Assembly: GCF_025499425.1 (NCBI RefSeq)
Contig: NZ_JAIMCB010000025.1
Location: 1 to 40,271 of the forward strand
Source of the DNA: Acidiferrimicrobium sp. IK
Lineage (GTDB): Bacteria > Actinomycetota > Acidimicrobiia > Acidimicrobiales > Palsa-688
Direction: 5' to 3'
DNA length: 40,271 nucleotides
Shown: in pieces, positions 31,126-39,568 of the stretch
Layout: the number at the start of each line of letters is the position of its first letter
Numbering within the stretch: the first letter of the stretch is position 1
Notes under the pieces: generated by a model
What the model saw: only the letters and a program-made list of their open reading frames with translations
The model's database searches: none
Told to the model about the DNA's origin: nothing
Made by a program: the position numbers and the translations under genes

Positions 31126-31569
31126 GCTTAGGGCGTACCCACGCTTGAGCGGTTACGAACTCCCGTGTGTTTTGCCTCGCTTAGCGGGGGTCCGAAGGCA
31201 CTGGCGGGCGACATGCGACGCGACGCCTGCATGCGGGCGACGTCCGAAGTGGAAACCCCCGACGGGGCGAGAGGCCAGCGCGGCTCATTTGGCCAGGCCG
31301 GCCGGCCCTCGCATCGGAGATCCTGGGTCACGGTCGAGGAGCGGCATCGGTCGACGCGTCTAGAACTGGGGGACATGGCAACACATCCCACGAAAAGTGT
31401 GGAAGCGAGGACGGACGCTCCCCCCTCTGAGCTTCGGGAGCGTCCCGCCGGGTCCCGCACAGCATCGGGCGGCGCATGACCCGGTCCGAAACGCGAAGAT
31501 TGTGCTGCCGTCCGCAGCCGTAGCAGCCCGACGGCACCGCCGGCCGGCCGACGAGCAGGGGTAGCCGAA
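31126..31569. other. 444-bp divergent intergenic region
   Basis: It separates the leftward kinase gene from the rightward protease gene, so both promoters should lie here, but I see no clear hexamers. It holds a perfect 10-bp stem (31413-31422 with 31436-31445). A 34-codon ORF (31375-31479, MATHPTKSVEARTDAPP...) follows GGGGGAC, but support is weak. Confidence 0.45.
31413..31445. terminator. Perfect 10-bp stem-loop (GGACGCTCCC/GGGAGCGTCC)
   Basis: The arms are exact complements with a 13-nt loop. It is 125 bp before the protease start and has no T-run on either side. It could be an attenuator, RNA structure or operator for the protease gene, or a factor-assisted terminator. Confidence 0.45.
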
Positions 31570-32721
31570 GTGCAGGACCGCAGATACACGCCGCACGAAG
31601 CGGGGGCGAGGGCTTCAGGCTCCATGCCCGGCGCGCATGCCGTCGTGCTGGTGCTGGCGACGATCGTGGCCGGGATCGGTGTGGGCGGGGCGCTCAGCCA
31701 CACCGACAGCAGGACCGTCGGATCGGAGGTCGCGGCGCCGACCACGACCACCGTGTCCACGACGGTCCCCCGCCCAACCGTCGTACCCCTGGCCGCCATC
31801 ACCTCGGCCAGCGCGGGAGTCGTCGACGTCAACGCCACCCTCGGCTACCAAAGCGCCCGCTCGTCGGGCAGCGGGATGGCTCTGACCTCCGACGGTGAGA
31901 TCCTGACCAACAACCACGTCATCGAAGGCGCCACCTCGATCAGTGTGACCGACACGGCCAACGGCCAGACCTACCCGGCGACGGTCGTCGGCTACGGCGT
32001 GGCCAGCGATGTCGCGGTGATCCAGCTGCAAGGAGCGGCCGGCCTGGCGACGGTCTCGGTGGGGACGTCCCCGGCCCAGGTCGGCGACCCGGTGGTCGCG
32101 GTGGGCAACGCGGGCGGCGCCGGCGGGCGACCGGCCAGCGCGAGGGGAAGGGTCACCGCCCTCGGCCAGTCGATCTCCGCGGCCGACGCACTGTCAGGCG
32201 CCAGCGAGCAGCTCGAAGGGCTGATCGAGACCAACGCGGCAGTGGTGGCGGGATACTCGGGCGGTCCGCTGATCGACGCCTACGGGCGCGTCGTCGGCAT
32301 GGACACGGCGGCCTCCACCGGTTACGTCCTCGGGGCGGACGCGACGCAGGGCTACGCGATCCCGATCGCTCGGGCCCGCCAAGTCGAGGATCAGATCCTC
32401 GCCGGGCGCAGCAGCTCGGAGGTGCACGTCGGGCCGACCGCGTTCCTCGGCGTGGTCGTGGCCTCATACGGCGACTCCGTCGCAGGGGGAGCCTCCGACG
32501 TCGTGGTCACCGTGGCGCCGAGGAGCCCGGCCGACCAAGCGGGGGTGTTCCCGGGGGCCACCATCACCGCCGTCGACGGCGCTCTGACCGCCAGCCCGGC
32601 GGCGCTCGCCGCCGACCTGCTCGCCGACCGCCCCGGGCAGCAGGTTTCGCTGGCATGGCGCGACGCCGGCGGCGGGGACCACACCGCGCTGGTCACCCTG
32701 GGGTCCGGGCCGCCCCAGTAG
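31570..32721 (+). CDS. HtrA/DegP-like membrane-anchored serine protease with PDZ
   Basis: The product has 383 residues from GTG 31570 with AGGGG upstream. A short cytosolic start, one membrane anchor at about 24-43 (AVVLVLATIVAGIGVGGAL) and a Thr-rich linker precede a trypsin-like domain with His in LTNNHVIEGA, Asp in ASDVAVIQL and Ser in AGYSGGPLID. The serine motif is GYSGGPL rather than the usual GNSGGPL. A PDZ domain follows (TAFLGVVV ... RSPADQAGVFPGATITAVDG). It should degrade or sense misfolded proteins outside the membrane. Complete in length for actinobacterial HtrA-type proteases. Confidence 0.9.
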   Translation: MQDRRYTPHEAGARASGSMPGAHAVVLVLATIVAGIGVGGALSHTDSRTVGSEVAAPTTTTVSTTVPRPTVVPLAAITSASAGVVDVNATLGYQSARSSGSGMALTSDGEILTNNHVIEGATSISVTDTANGQTYPATVVGYGVASDVAVIQLQGAAGLATVSVGTSPAQVGDPVVAVGNAGGAGGRPASARGRVTALGQSISAADALSGASEQLEGLIETNAAVVAGYSGGPLIDAYGRVVGMDTAASTGYVLGADATQGYAIPIARARQVEDQILAGRSSSEVHVGPTAFLGVVVASYGDSVAGGASDVVVTVAPRSPADQAGVFPGATITAVDGALTASPAALAADLLADRPGQQVSLAWRDAGGGDHTALVTLGSGPPQ

Positions 32722-32761
32722 TACCGCTACCCCGAGGAGACACCCGCCGCCGGGGCGGCGC

Positions 32762-32983
32762 TCACAGGGACGCGCCCTCCCGCCGGGGGAAGCGCTCGTG
32801 GTCGATCGGACTGAACTGGCAGCTGCCCGGATGGTGCTCCGATAGCAAGCAGACCCGGCCTCGCCGCAGATCGATCGTTCCGCACCGATGCTCTCTGGCA
32901 GCCGTTAAGTCAACCGAGGTGTTGTGGGCGTCGCTCCGCTCGTCACCCTCTCGTTTCTGAACGATCCGCCACGGTCGCTCCAC
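32762..32983 (-). CDS. Small Cys/His protein (73 aa)
   Basis: GTG 32983 is preceded by a consensus AAGGAGG (32995-32989) with 5 nt spacing, the strongest reason to call this gene. The product reads VERPWRIVQKREGDERS, then AREHRCGTIDLRRGRVCLLS and EHHPGSCQFSPIDHERF. Three Cys and several His in a CG...CLL..HHPGSC pattern suggest a small zinc-binding domain. I do not know a function. Its codon use is less GC-biased than that of neighbouring genes (for example TTA), which may point to transfer or a recent gene. It is monocistronic, downstream of the alcohol dehydrogenase and convergent with the protease. Confidence 0.55.
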   Translation of the reverse strand: MERPWRIVQKREGDERSDAHNTSVDLTAAREHRCGTIDLRRGRVCLLSEHHPGSCQFSPIDHERFPRREGASL

Positions 32984-33108
32984 GACTGCCTCCTTCTGGC
33001 GGGCGCTCGGGGCGGCCCACCCGGTGCTTCCCAGTCCAGCACCGGTGGTGCCAACCGGCAAGGGCCGAAAGCCTCAAATGCCGGACGGATGGCCGGGGAG
33101 ACGGGAAC

Positions 33109-33138
33109 GGGCCGGGGCGCTTCACGCCACCCCGGCCC
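33109..33138 (-). terminator. Hairpin downstream of the alcohol dehydrogenase
   Basis: The 9-bp GC stem GGGCCGGGG/CCCCGGCCC has a 12-nt loop and lies 38-67 bp past the dehydrogenase stop on the minus strand. No U-tract follows, which is common for actinobacterial terminators. Bidirectional use is possible. Confidence 0.5.
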
Positions 33139-33175
33139 CTTTCCCAATCTCTTGTTTCCCAACCTCTCGCTGTTC

Positions 33176-34288
33176 CTAGAAGCTGGTGATTACCCCGCGC
33201 AGGTTGAGGCCGTTGCGCATGTCCTCGTAGCCCTGGTTGACCTGGTCCAAGGAGTAGGTCTTGGTCACCAACTCGTCCAGCTTCAGCTGGCCGGCCCGGT
33301 ACAAGCCGAGCAGCCTAGGAATGTCGACCCGGGGGTTGGCCGAACCGAACAGCGAGCCGACCAGCTGCTTCTCCATGAGGGTCAGGTCCAGTGCGCTGAG
33401 GGAGACCTCGCTCTCCAGGGCGTTGTGGAGGTTGGTGACGACCACCCGTCCCCGCTTGGCGGTGATGGCCATGGCCTGCCCGATCATGTCGCCCTTTCCG
33501 AGCCCCATGGTCATGATCACCTTGTTGGCGTTGCGCCCCCAGGTGATGTCGCCGATCTGGGCGGTGGCTTCCTCGATCGACGCGAAAGCGTGGGTGGCGC
33601 CGAACTGCAGGGCCTTCTCCCGCTTCAGCTCCACCGGGTCGATGGCGAAGATGTGGCGGGCGCCGGCCAGCTTGGCGCCTTGCACCGCGTTGATGCCGAT
33701 CCCGCCGATGCCGATGACCGCGACGTCCTCTCCGGGCTGGACGTCAGCGGCGTACACCGACGACCCCCATCCGGTGACCACTCCGCAGCCGAGGAGGCAG
33801 GCCTTCTCGAGAGGGATGTCGTCCTCGATCTTGATGCAGCTGGCCTCGTTGACCACCGTGCGCTCCGCGAACGTCCCGAGCAGGCACATCAGGGTCAGGT
33901 CCTGGCCTTGGGCGTGATGACGAGACGTCGAGTCGAACACCTGCGTGCCGATGCCCATCTGCGCGCCGTAGTCGCACAGGTTCTCGTGGCCGGAGGCGCA
34001 AGACGGGCAGCGTCCGCAGGCTGGGATGAACCCGAAGATCACCTTGTCCCCGGGCTTGAGCCAGGTGACGTGGGCGCCGACTTCCTCCACGATGCCGGCC
34101 CCCTCGTGGCCACCGATCATCGGCAGCGGGAAGGGCAGGTCGCCGGTCAGTACGTGCTCGTCGGAGTGGCACAGCCCCGAGCCGACCAGCTTGACGAGGA
34201 CCTCCTGCTCCTTCGGCGGATCGAGCTCGATCTCCTCGACGCTCCAGTCCTTGCCGTACTCCCACATGATCGCGGCTTTGGTCTTCAC
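33176..34288 (-). CDS. NDMA-dependent zinc alcohol dehydrogenase
   Basis: The start is set at GTG 34288 (VKTKAAIMWEYG), with GGAGG 8 nt upstream; the five-codon longer frame from 34303 starts inside this ribosome binding site. The product is 370 residues. Catalytic-zinc Cys is in GSGLCHSDEH and GGHEGAG; four structural-zinc Cys in CGRCPSCASGHENLC; Rossmann fold GIGGIGINAVQGA. Overall pattern (KTKAAI.W....W.VEEIELDPP) is that of the actinobacterial NDMA-dependent alcohol dehydrogenases with tightly bound NAD cofactor, usually linked to a mycofactocin-type redox system. The triple TACTAGG repeat upstream suggests regulation. Confidence 0.92.
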   Translation of the reverse strand: MKTKAAIMWEYGKDWSVEEIELDPPKEQEVLVKLVGSGLCHSDEHVLTGDLPFPLPMIGGHEGAGIVEEVGAHVTWLKPGDKVIFGFIPACGRCPSCASGHENLCDYGAQMGIGTQVFDSTSRHHAQGQDLTLMCLLGTFAERTVVNEASCIKIEDDIPLEKACLLGCGVVTGWGSSVYAADVQPGEDVAVIGIGGIGINAVQGAKLAGARHIFAIDPVELKREKALQFGATHAFASIEEATAQIGDITWGRNANKVIMTMGLGKGDMIGQAMAITAKRGRVVVTNLHNALESEVSLSALDLTLMEKQLVGSLFGSANPRVDIPRLLGLYRAGQLKLDELVTKTYSLDQVNQGYEDMRNGLNLRGVITSF

Positions 34289-34325
34289 TGCTCCGACCTC
34301 CATCGTCGTGCGCGGCGCTCGCCGC

Positions 34326-34358
34326 TACTAGGTATTCTTACTAGGTCTTCCTACTATG
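34326..34358. repeat. Three 13-bp-spaced TACTAGG/TACTATG repeats upstream of the dehydrogenase
   Basis: TACTAGG at 34326 and 34339 and TACTATG at 34352 recur every 13 bp. The block is AT-rich for this window and contains rare CTAG words. It lies 38-70 bp upstream of the dehydrogenase start and overlaps the last codon of the phosphatase gene. Probably operator or promoter DNA of the dehydrogenase gene. Confidence 0.55.
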
Positions 34359-34884
34359 CCCGGCCCGCCTCGGCGGTCCGGGCCGCCAGAGCGTCGAGCA
34401 GCTCGGCTTGGACGCCGGCTTCCGGGCCGGCCATGGGCCGGTGCGCCCCGACGTGGGCCACAGCATCGGCAACCGTCAGTCCCAGGGTGACGAGGAGGCC
34501 GGCGGCGACGGTCCCGGCCCGGCCGATGCCCGCCCCGCAGTGGAGCAGGACCTTGCCGCCGCCGTCCAAGCGGCCGCGCACTTCCGCCAGCAGCGCGACC
34601 GCGTCTTCCAGGGACGGAGCGTGCAGGTCCGGGATCGGCCACCAAAGCGCACGGGCCGGCTGGTTGGCCCGCAGCCAGGCGACGTAGTCGGGGTACCGGC
34701 CGTTCAGCTCCCCCGCCTCGTTGAGGCAAACGACGGTGTCGGCGCCGAGCTCGGCCAGCGCCGCTTCGGCATCGGGGGCCACGAAGTGCTTGCCGCACAG
34801 CCACAGCCGGCCGGCGACCCGCTCGGGCAGCGGGATCTCGTCGGCGCCGCCGTGGAGGGCCCGACCGGTCGGCCATGTGCTCAC
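34354..34884 (-). CDS. Dual-specificity/tyrosine phosphatase-like protein
   Basis: I choose GTG 34884 (VSTWPTGRALHGG; 176 residues); GTG 34917 is an alternative. The signature loop HCGAGIGRAGT (C-x5-R) is intact, with Cys and Arg for phosphoryl transfer, and WWPIPDLHAPS supplies the general-acid Asp region (as in PDx[GH]xP). An N-terminal part, LPERVAGRLWLCGKHF, begins the phosphatase fold. It is cytosolic. It is divergent from the SRPBCC gene by 53 bp and lies just upstream of the alcohol dehydrogenase gene, with its 3' end touching the repeat block there. Substrate unknown. Confidence 0.88.
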   Translation of the reverse strand: MSTWPTGRALHGGADEIPLPERVAGRLWLCGKHFVAPDAEAALAELGADTVVCLNEAGELNGRYPDYVAWLRANQPARALWWPIPDLHAPSLEDAVALLAEVRGRLDGGGKVLLHCGAGIGRAGTVAAGLLVTLGLTVADAVAHVGAHRPMAGPEAGVQAELLDALAARTAEAGRA

Positions 34885-34937
34885 CCGGCGGAGGCTACCG
34901 GCCGCCGAGGTGACCACCCGGTCCGTAGAATGCGGCT

Positions 34938-35414
34938 ATGCCCACCGAGCGCATCGAGATCCAGCGGACCATCGCCGCGCCGGCCCACGACATATTCCGA
35001 GTGCTGTCCGACCCGCAGGGCCACGTCGACATCGACGCCTCCGGGATGCTGATGGACGCGACCGGCGAGCCGGTGACCGCGGTCGGCGACACGTTCGTCG
35101 TGCACATGGACCGCGAGGCGCTCGGCGACGTCGCGCTCGGCCTCTACGACGTGACGGTCAAGATCACTGCGTTCGAGGCCGACCGGGAGATCGCCTGGAC
35201 GATCCTCGGGCGGGTGCGGCCCCAGATCGGGCACGTGTACGGCTACACCCTCAACCCGGTCGAGGGCGGGACGCTGGTCACCTCCTACTACGACTGGTCG
35301 GCGATCCACCCCGAGTGGAGAGAAAAGGCGATCTTCCCCGTGATCCCCGAGAACGCGCTGCGAGCAACGCTCGGCATCCTGGCCCGCACCGTCATCCGCC
35401 GCCCGGCTGCCTGA
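34938..35414 (+). CDS. SRPBCC (START/polyketide cyclase-like) protein
   Basis: The product has 158 residues. The N-terminus IEIQRTIAAPAHDIFRVLSDPQGHVDID is the classic beginning of the SRPBCC fold (a strand, then a helix carrying A-P-x-x-x-[IV]F-x-[VL]-[LI]-[ST]D-P). TVKITAFEADREIAWTILGRVRP and GYTLNPVEGGTLVTSYYDWS follow as the expected strand pairs, and a C-terminal helix has LRATLGILARTV. It probably binds a hydrophobic ligand; substrate unknown. First of a plus-strand series with DUF998 (16 bp gap) and a methyltransferase. Confidence 0.85.
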   Translation: MPTERIEIQRTIAAPAHDIFRVLSDPQGHVDIDASGMLMDATGEPVTAVGDTFVVHMDREALGDVALGLYDVTVKITAFEADREIAWTILGRVRPQIGHVYGYTLNPVEGGTLVTSYYDWSAIHPEWREKAIFPVIPENALRATLGILARTVIRRPAA

Positions 35415-35430
35415 GCGGTCGGGCCGGCCG

Positions 35431-36051
35431 GTGCGCTCCACCCGTTACCTCGCGTGGGGTGGCATCGCCGGCCCGGTGGCCTTCACCGGCGCGTGGCTGA
35501 CCGCCGGCGCGCTGCGCCCCGGTTACCGCCCGGTGGAGGACACCATCAGCCGCCTGGCCGCGTCCGGCGCCCCCAACCGATGGTTGATGACCGCAGGTTT
35601 CGTCACCTACGGGGTCGGACTTCCCCTCTACGCCCGGGCGCTACGCCACGCCGCGCCCGGCCCGGCGTGGCTGGCGGCGATCGGCACCGGGGTCGCCACC
35701 CTCGCCGTCGCCGCCGCGCCGCTCGCGGTCTCCCCTGCGCTCGACACTCTCCACGCCGTCGCGGCCGGGGCTGGCTACCTGACGCTGGCCGCCGTCCCGG
35801 TCCTCGCCGCCCGCCCGCTCCGACGGGCCGGGCTCGGCGCGGCGGCCGCGGTGTCGACTGCGGTGGCCGCCGGCTGCGCTCTGACCCTCGTGGCCAGCGT
35901 CGGGACGTCGGCTACCGGCGCCCTGCAGCGGGCCGGGCTCGGCGCCGGCCACGCGTGGGTGGCGGCCAGCGCGTGGTGGATCCTGGCCGGCCGGTCGCTG
36001 CCGGAACCGCCGCCTGCTCCGACCGGAGCGACCGGAGCGACCGGTGCCTGA
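35431..36051 (+). CDS. DUF998-type membrane protein
   Basis: The product has 206 residues from GTG 35431. Six hydrophobic segments can be traced: YLAWGGIAGPVAFTGAWLTAG, LMTAGFVTYGVGLPLY, WLAAIGTGVATLAVAAAPL, LHAVAAGAGYLTLAAVPVLAA, GAAAAVSTAVAAGCALTLVAS, WVAASAWWILAG. The early VEDTISRLAASGAPN is the conserved DUF998 segment (D.IS.L...G.....). It ends in a 9-bp DNA repeat (ACCGGAGCG twice, near 36020-36040), giving TGATGATGA, which may be strand-slippage prone. Overlaps the next gene by 8 bp. Function unknown. Confidence 0.8.
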   Translation: MRSTRYLAWGGIAGPVAFTGAWLTAGALRPGYRPVEDTISRLAASGAPNRWLMTAGFVTYGVGLPLYARALRHAAPGPAWLAAIGTGVATLAVAAAPLAVSPALDTLHAVAAGAGYLTLAAVPVLAARPLRRAGLGAAAAVSTAVAAGCALTLVASVGTSATGALQRAGLGAGHAWVAASAWWILAGRSLPEPPPAPTGATGATGA

Positions 36052-36850
36052 GGTCCTCGGGCCGAGGGGGGCGTCGGCGCGGGGGCCCGAGCGGGCCCGC
36101 AGCTTCGGAGCGGTCGCGGAGGACTACGACCGGTACCGGCCCGGGCCGCCGGCCGACGCGGTCGGGTGGGTCCTTGGGCCGGGCGCGGCCGACGGTCTGG
36201 ATCTCGGCGCCGGCACCGGGGCGGTGAGCCGCCACCTCGGGCGCACCATGCCCGGCACGGTGGTGGCGGTCGAGCCCGACGGGCGGATGCGGCGGGTCCT
36301 GGCCCGGCGCGCTCCGGCCGCCCGGCCGGTCGCGGCTGTCGGCGAGTCCCTCCCGTTCGCCGCCGCGAGCTTCGACGCGGTCGTCGTAGCGTCGGCGTGG
36401 CACTGGATGGAGCCGGCCCGGACCGTGACGGAGGTGGCGCGGGTGCTGCGCCCCGGCGGACGTTTCGGGGTCCTCTGGAACGGCGCGGATCGGTCCGCGG
36501 ACTGGGTGGCTGATCTCCTCCGGCGGCCACAGCCCGATCAGGCAGGCCAGATCGATCAGGCAGGCCAGGCGGGTCGGGACGGCTGGCGCCGGTACCGGAG
36601 CGTCGTGCTGCCCGACGGGGCTCCGTTCGCTCCCCCCGAGACCGCTACGTTCGCCTGGTCGACGACGATGACCGTCGAGGATCTGGTGGGACTCGCCTCC
36701 ACCTACAGCGGGATGATCACCCTGCCCGACGACGAGCGGGCCGCTGAGATGGCCCGCGTCCGTGCCGGCGCCCTGCAGATGATCGCTCCGGCCAGCCGCG
36801 CTGTCGTGGTCCCGATGGCCTGCCAGTGCTGGCGGGCGACACGGCTGTAG
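36044..36850 (+). CDS. Class I SAM-dependent methyltransferase (methyltransf_11-like)
   Basis: The product has 268 residues from GTG 36044. FGAVAEDYDRYRPGPP precedes motif I LDLGAGTGAVSRHLG, then VAVEPDGRMRRVL (motif II), GESLPFAAASFDAVVVASAWHWM and EVARVLRPGGRFGVLWN, all standard for small-molecule or lipid methyltransferases of this fold. An internal DNA repeat (15-bp word duplicated at an 18-bp period, 36536-36568) yields PDQAGQIDQAGQAGRD, a family-unlike insertion. Overlaps the helicase gene by 25 bp. Substrate not predictable. Confidence 0.87.
   Translation: MPEVLGPRGASARGPERARSFGAVAEDYDRYRPGPPADAVGWVLGPGAADGLDLGAGTGAVSRHLGRTMPGTVVAVEPDGRMRRVLARRAPAARPVAAVGESLPFAAASFDAVVVASAWHWMEPARTVTEVARVLRPGGRFGVLWNGADRSADWVADLLRRPQPDQAGQIDQAGQAGRDGWRRYRSVVLPDGAPFAPPETATFAWSTTMTVEDLVGLASTYSGMITLPDDERAAEMARVRAGALQMIAPASRAVVVPMACQCWRATRL
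36536..36568 (+). repeat. In-gene 18-bp tandem repeat
   Basis: GATCAGGCAGGCCAG occurs at 36536-36550 and again at 36554-36568, separated by ATC. It is an exact duplication inside the methyltransferase gene and keeps the reading frame (DQAGQ repeated). Confidence 0.85.
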
Positions 36851-39495
36851 GCCCGTCGGTGCCACCCTCCGGTCGGGCTGGCGACCTCGACCCGCCTCAC
36901 GCATTCGACACCGCTCTTCCCGTCGACGCTGCGCTAGGGGCGCTGCACGCCGCGCTCGCCTCAGACGGCGTCGCCGTCCTCCAGGCTCCGCCCGGGTCGG
37001 GCAAGACGACCCGGGTGCCGCTGACCCTCCTCGACCTCCCGTGGCTGGGCGACCGGCGAGTCCTGGTGCTGGAGCCGAGGCGGGTCGCGGCCCGGGCCGC
37101 GGCCCGCAGGATGGCCTCGACGCTCGGCGAGCAGCTCGGCGAGCGGGTCGGTTACCGGGTCCGCCAGGACCGGGTCACCGGTCCGGCCACCCGCGTCGAA
37201 GTCATCACCGAAGGGGTGCTGCTGCGAATGCTGCAGGCCGATCCGTCCCTGGAAGGGGTCGGCGCGGTGCTCTTCGACGAATGGCACGAACGCAGCATCA
37301 CCGCCGACTTCGGTTTGGCGCTCACCCTCGACGCCCGCGCCGCGCTCCGCCCCGACCTCCGCCTGGTGGTGATGTCCGCCACCCTCCACACCGGGGCGGT
37401 GTCCGCCCTGCTCGGCGGGGCTCCGGTCGTCACCGCACACGTCACTCCGTACCCGATCCAGACGGTCTGGCTGGGCCGCCCGGCCGGCCGCGTCGAAGGG
37501 GCGGTCGCCACGGCAATCGGCCGGGCGCTTCGCGAGCAGGCCGGCGATGTGTTGGCCTTCCTGCCCGGCGCGGCGGAGATCCGCACCGTTGGCCGGTTCC
37601 TCGCGGAGGACGGCGGCGGCCTGGCAGCCCGGGGCGTCGACGTGGTGAACCTCCACGGCTCGCTGAGCGGCGCCGACCAAGACGCCGCCCTGCAGCCGCC
37701 GGCCCCAGGCCGAAGGAAGGTGGTGCTCGCCAGCGCGGTGGCGGAGACCAGCCTGACGATCGACGGGGTCCGGGTGGTGGTCGACAGCGGCCTGATGCGC
37801 GCCCCTCGCTTCGACCCGGCGTCGGGGATGACCCGCCTGGTGACCCTCCCGGCGTCGCGCGCCACCGCGGAGCAGCGCCGTGGGCGCGCCGGGCGCCAAG
37901 CGCCAGGTGCGTGCTACCGGCTGTGGTCGGAGGCCGAGCACCCGGGTCTGCCGGCCGCGCCTCCCCCCGAGATCCTGGTCGCGGACCTGGCTCCCGTCGC
38001 CCTCGGCCTGGCCGAGTGGGGCGCCGACGACCCCGCCACCCTGTCGTGGGTCGACCCGCCCCCGGCCGGTCCGCTGGCCGCCGCCCGCACGCTGCTGGCA
38101 GAGCTCGGCGCTCTCCACGACGGGCGGATCACCGCCCACGGGCGGGACATGGCCCGTCTCGGGGTCCATCCCCGCCTGGCTCACTTGTTGCTGCGGGCCG
38201 GTGTCGAGACCCGCCTGGCCTGCGAGGTGGCGGCCGTGTTGAGCGACGGGGACCCGCTCCGCGGGGACGGCCGCGGCGGGCCCGGCGCCCGCGACGTCGA
38301 CCTGGCGGCCAGGGTGGAGGCGCTGCGGCGGGGCCGGGCCCCTCAGCACGCGGCCACCGCCCGGCGCCTCGCCGACTTGGTCGGGGTCGGTCCCGAGACC
38401 CGCAGCGCCCCGGACGGCGGCGACGGCCGACTAGAGCGCAGAGGCCCAGCAGAGCACGGAGACGCCGGGAGACGCGGCCGGGGGGTGGTGGTGGTGGCCT
38501 CCGAGGACGTCGGCCGGCTGGTGGCGCTGGCGTACCCCGACCGGGTGGGCCGGCTCCGGGACGGCCGGCCGGGTCACTGGCTGCTACGCAACGGGCGGGG
38601 GGCGTGGACCGCCGACACCGACCCGATGGCCGCCGCGACCTGGGTGGTGGCCGCCGATCTCGACGGCGACCGGCGCGACGCTCGGATCTGGCTCGGCGCG
38701 CCCCTGCACCCCGATGACGTCGAGGAGCTCTTCGGCCCCGACTTCCTCACCGTCGACCGGGCCGGGTGGGACCGCCAGTCCGGCGATGTCGTCGCCGTCC
38801 GGGAACGTCGCCTCGGCGCCATCACCGTGTCGAGCACACCGCTTCGCGACCTGCCCCCGGGCCTGGCGGTCGCCGGCCTGATCGAGGGGGTACGGGCCGG
38901 CGGGATCGGCATGCTGCCCTGGACCCGGGACCTCGACGCCGTCCGGGACCGGGTGGCCTTCGCCCGCCGCGTCGATCCCGGGGCGTGGACCGATGTCAGC
39001 GACGCGGCGCTGCTCGAGGACCTCGACTCGTGGTTGACGCCGTGGCTCGAAGCCCTCGCTGCCAGCGGCCGGCCGCTGCGGCGAGGCGACCTGTCCCGGC
39101 TGGCCCTCGGCGACGCCCTCTGGTCCCGGATCGGCTGGTCCCGGCGCGCCGAGCTCGACGCGGTCGCGCCGACCCATCTGCAGGTCCCGAGCGGACAGCG
39201 CCACCGCATCGCCTACCCAGCGGATGGGCCGCCGACCGTCGAGGTGCGCCTGCAGGAGCTGTTCGGATCGGCGGTCACGCCGACCGTCGCCGGCGGCCGG
39301 GTGCCGGTGCTTTTGCGCCTCACCTCGCCGGCCGGTCGCCCGGTGCAGGTCACCTCCGACCTGGCCAGCTTCTGGGCCAACGGGTACCCGCAGGTGAGGG
39401 GAGAGCTACGGGCCCGCTACCCGCGCCATCCGTGGCCGGAGGATCCCCGCGCCGCGACGCCGACTAGCCGGGCCGCTCCCCGCCGCCGGCGGTAG
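36826..39495 (+). CDS. hrpB: HrpB-type ATP-dependent helicase
   Basis: The product has 889 residues, close to the usual 800-900. GTG 36826 overlaps the methyltransferase; an internal start after the low-complexity first 25 residues is possible. DEAH-box motifs in order: I APPGSGKTT (54-62), Ia LEPRRVAARAAA, II FDEWHERS (near 150), III MSATLH, IV DVLAFLPGAAEIR, V LASAVAETSLTI, VI QRRGRAGRQAPG. The C-terminal HrpB domain includes RARYPRHPWPEDP at the end. A Gly/Arg-rich insertion lies near residues 525-550. Function is ATP-driven RNA/DNA remodelling of uncertain physiological role. Confidence 0.93.
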   Translation: MLAGDTAVGPSVPPSGRAGDLDPPHAFDTALPVDAALGALHAALASDGVAVLQAPPGSGKTTRVPLTLLDLPWLGDRRVLVLEPRRVAARAAARRMASTLGEQLGERVGYRVRQDRVTGPATRVEVITEGVLLRMLQADPSLEGVGAVLFDEWHERSITADFGLALTLDARAALRPDLRLVVMSATLHTGAVSALLGGAPVVTAHVTPYPIQTVWLGRPAGRVEGAVATAIGRALREQAGDVLAFLPGAAEIRTVGRFLAEDGGGLAARGVDVVNLHGSLSGADQDAALQPPAPGRRKVVLASAVAETSLTIDGVRVVVDSGLMRAPRFDPASGMTRLVTLPASRATAEQRRGRAGRQAPGACYRLWSEAEHPGLPAAPPPEILVADLAPVALGLAEWGADDPATLSWVDPPPAGPLAAARTLLAELGALHDGRITAHGRDMARLGVHPRLAHLLLRAGVETRLACEVAAVLSDGDPLRGDGRGGPGARDVDLAARVEALRRGRAPQHAATARRLADLVGVGPETRSAPDGGDGRLERRGPAEHGDAGRRGRGVVVVASEDVGRLVALAYPDRVGRLRDGRPGHWLLRNGRGAWTADTDPMAAATWVVAADLDGDRRDARIWLGAPLHPDDVEELFGPDFLTVDRAGWDRQSGDVVAVRERRLGAITVSSTPLRDLPPGLAVAGLIEGVRAGGIGMLPWTRDLDAVRDRVAFARRVDPGAWTDVSDAALLEDLDSWLTPWLEALAASGRPLRRGDLSRLALGDALWSRIGWSRRAELDAVAPTHLQVPSGQRHRIAYPADGPPTVEVRLQELFGSAVTPTVAGGRVPVLLRLTSPAGRPVQVTSDLASFWANGYPQVRGELRARYPRHPWPEDPRAATPTSRAAPRRRR

Positions 39496-39568
39496 CCGTC
39501 GGCGCGCAGCCCGAACCCGCCGGTCCGGCACGGCCCCGGCGCTCCGCCCGGCGATCGCCGCTCGAGGC

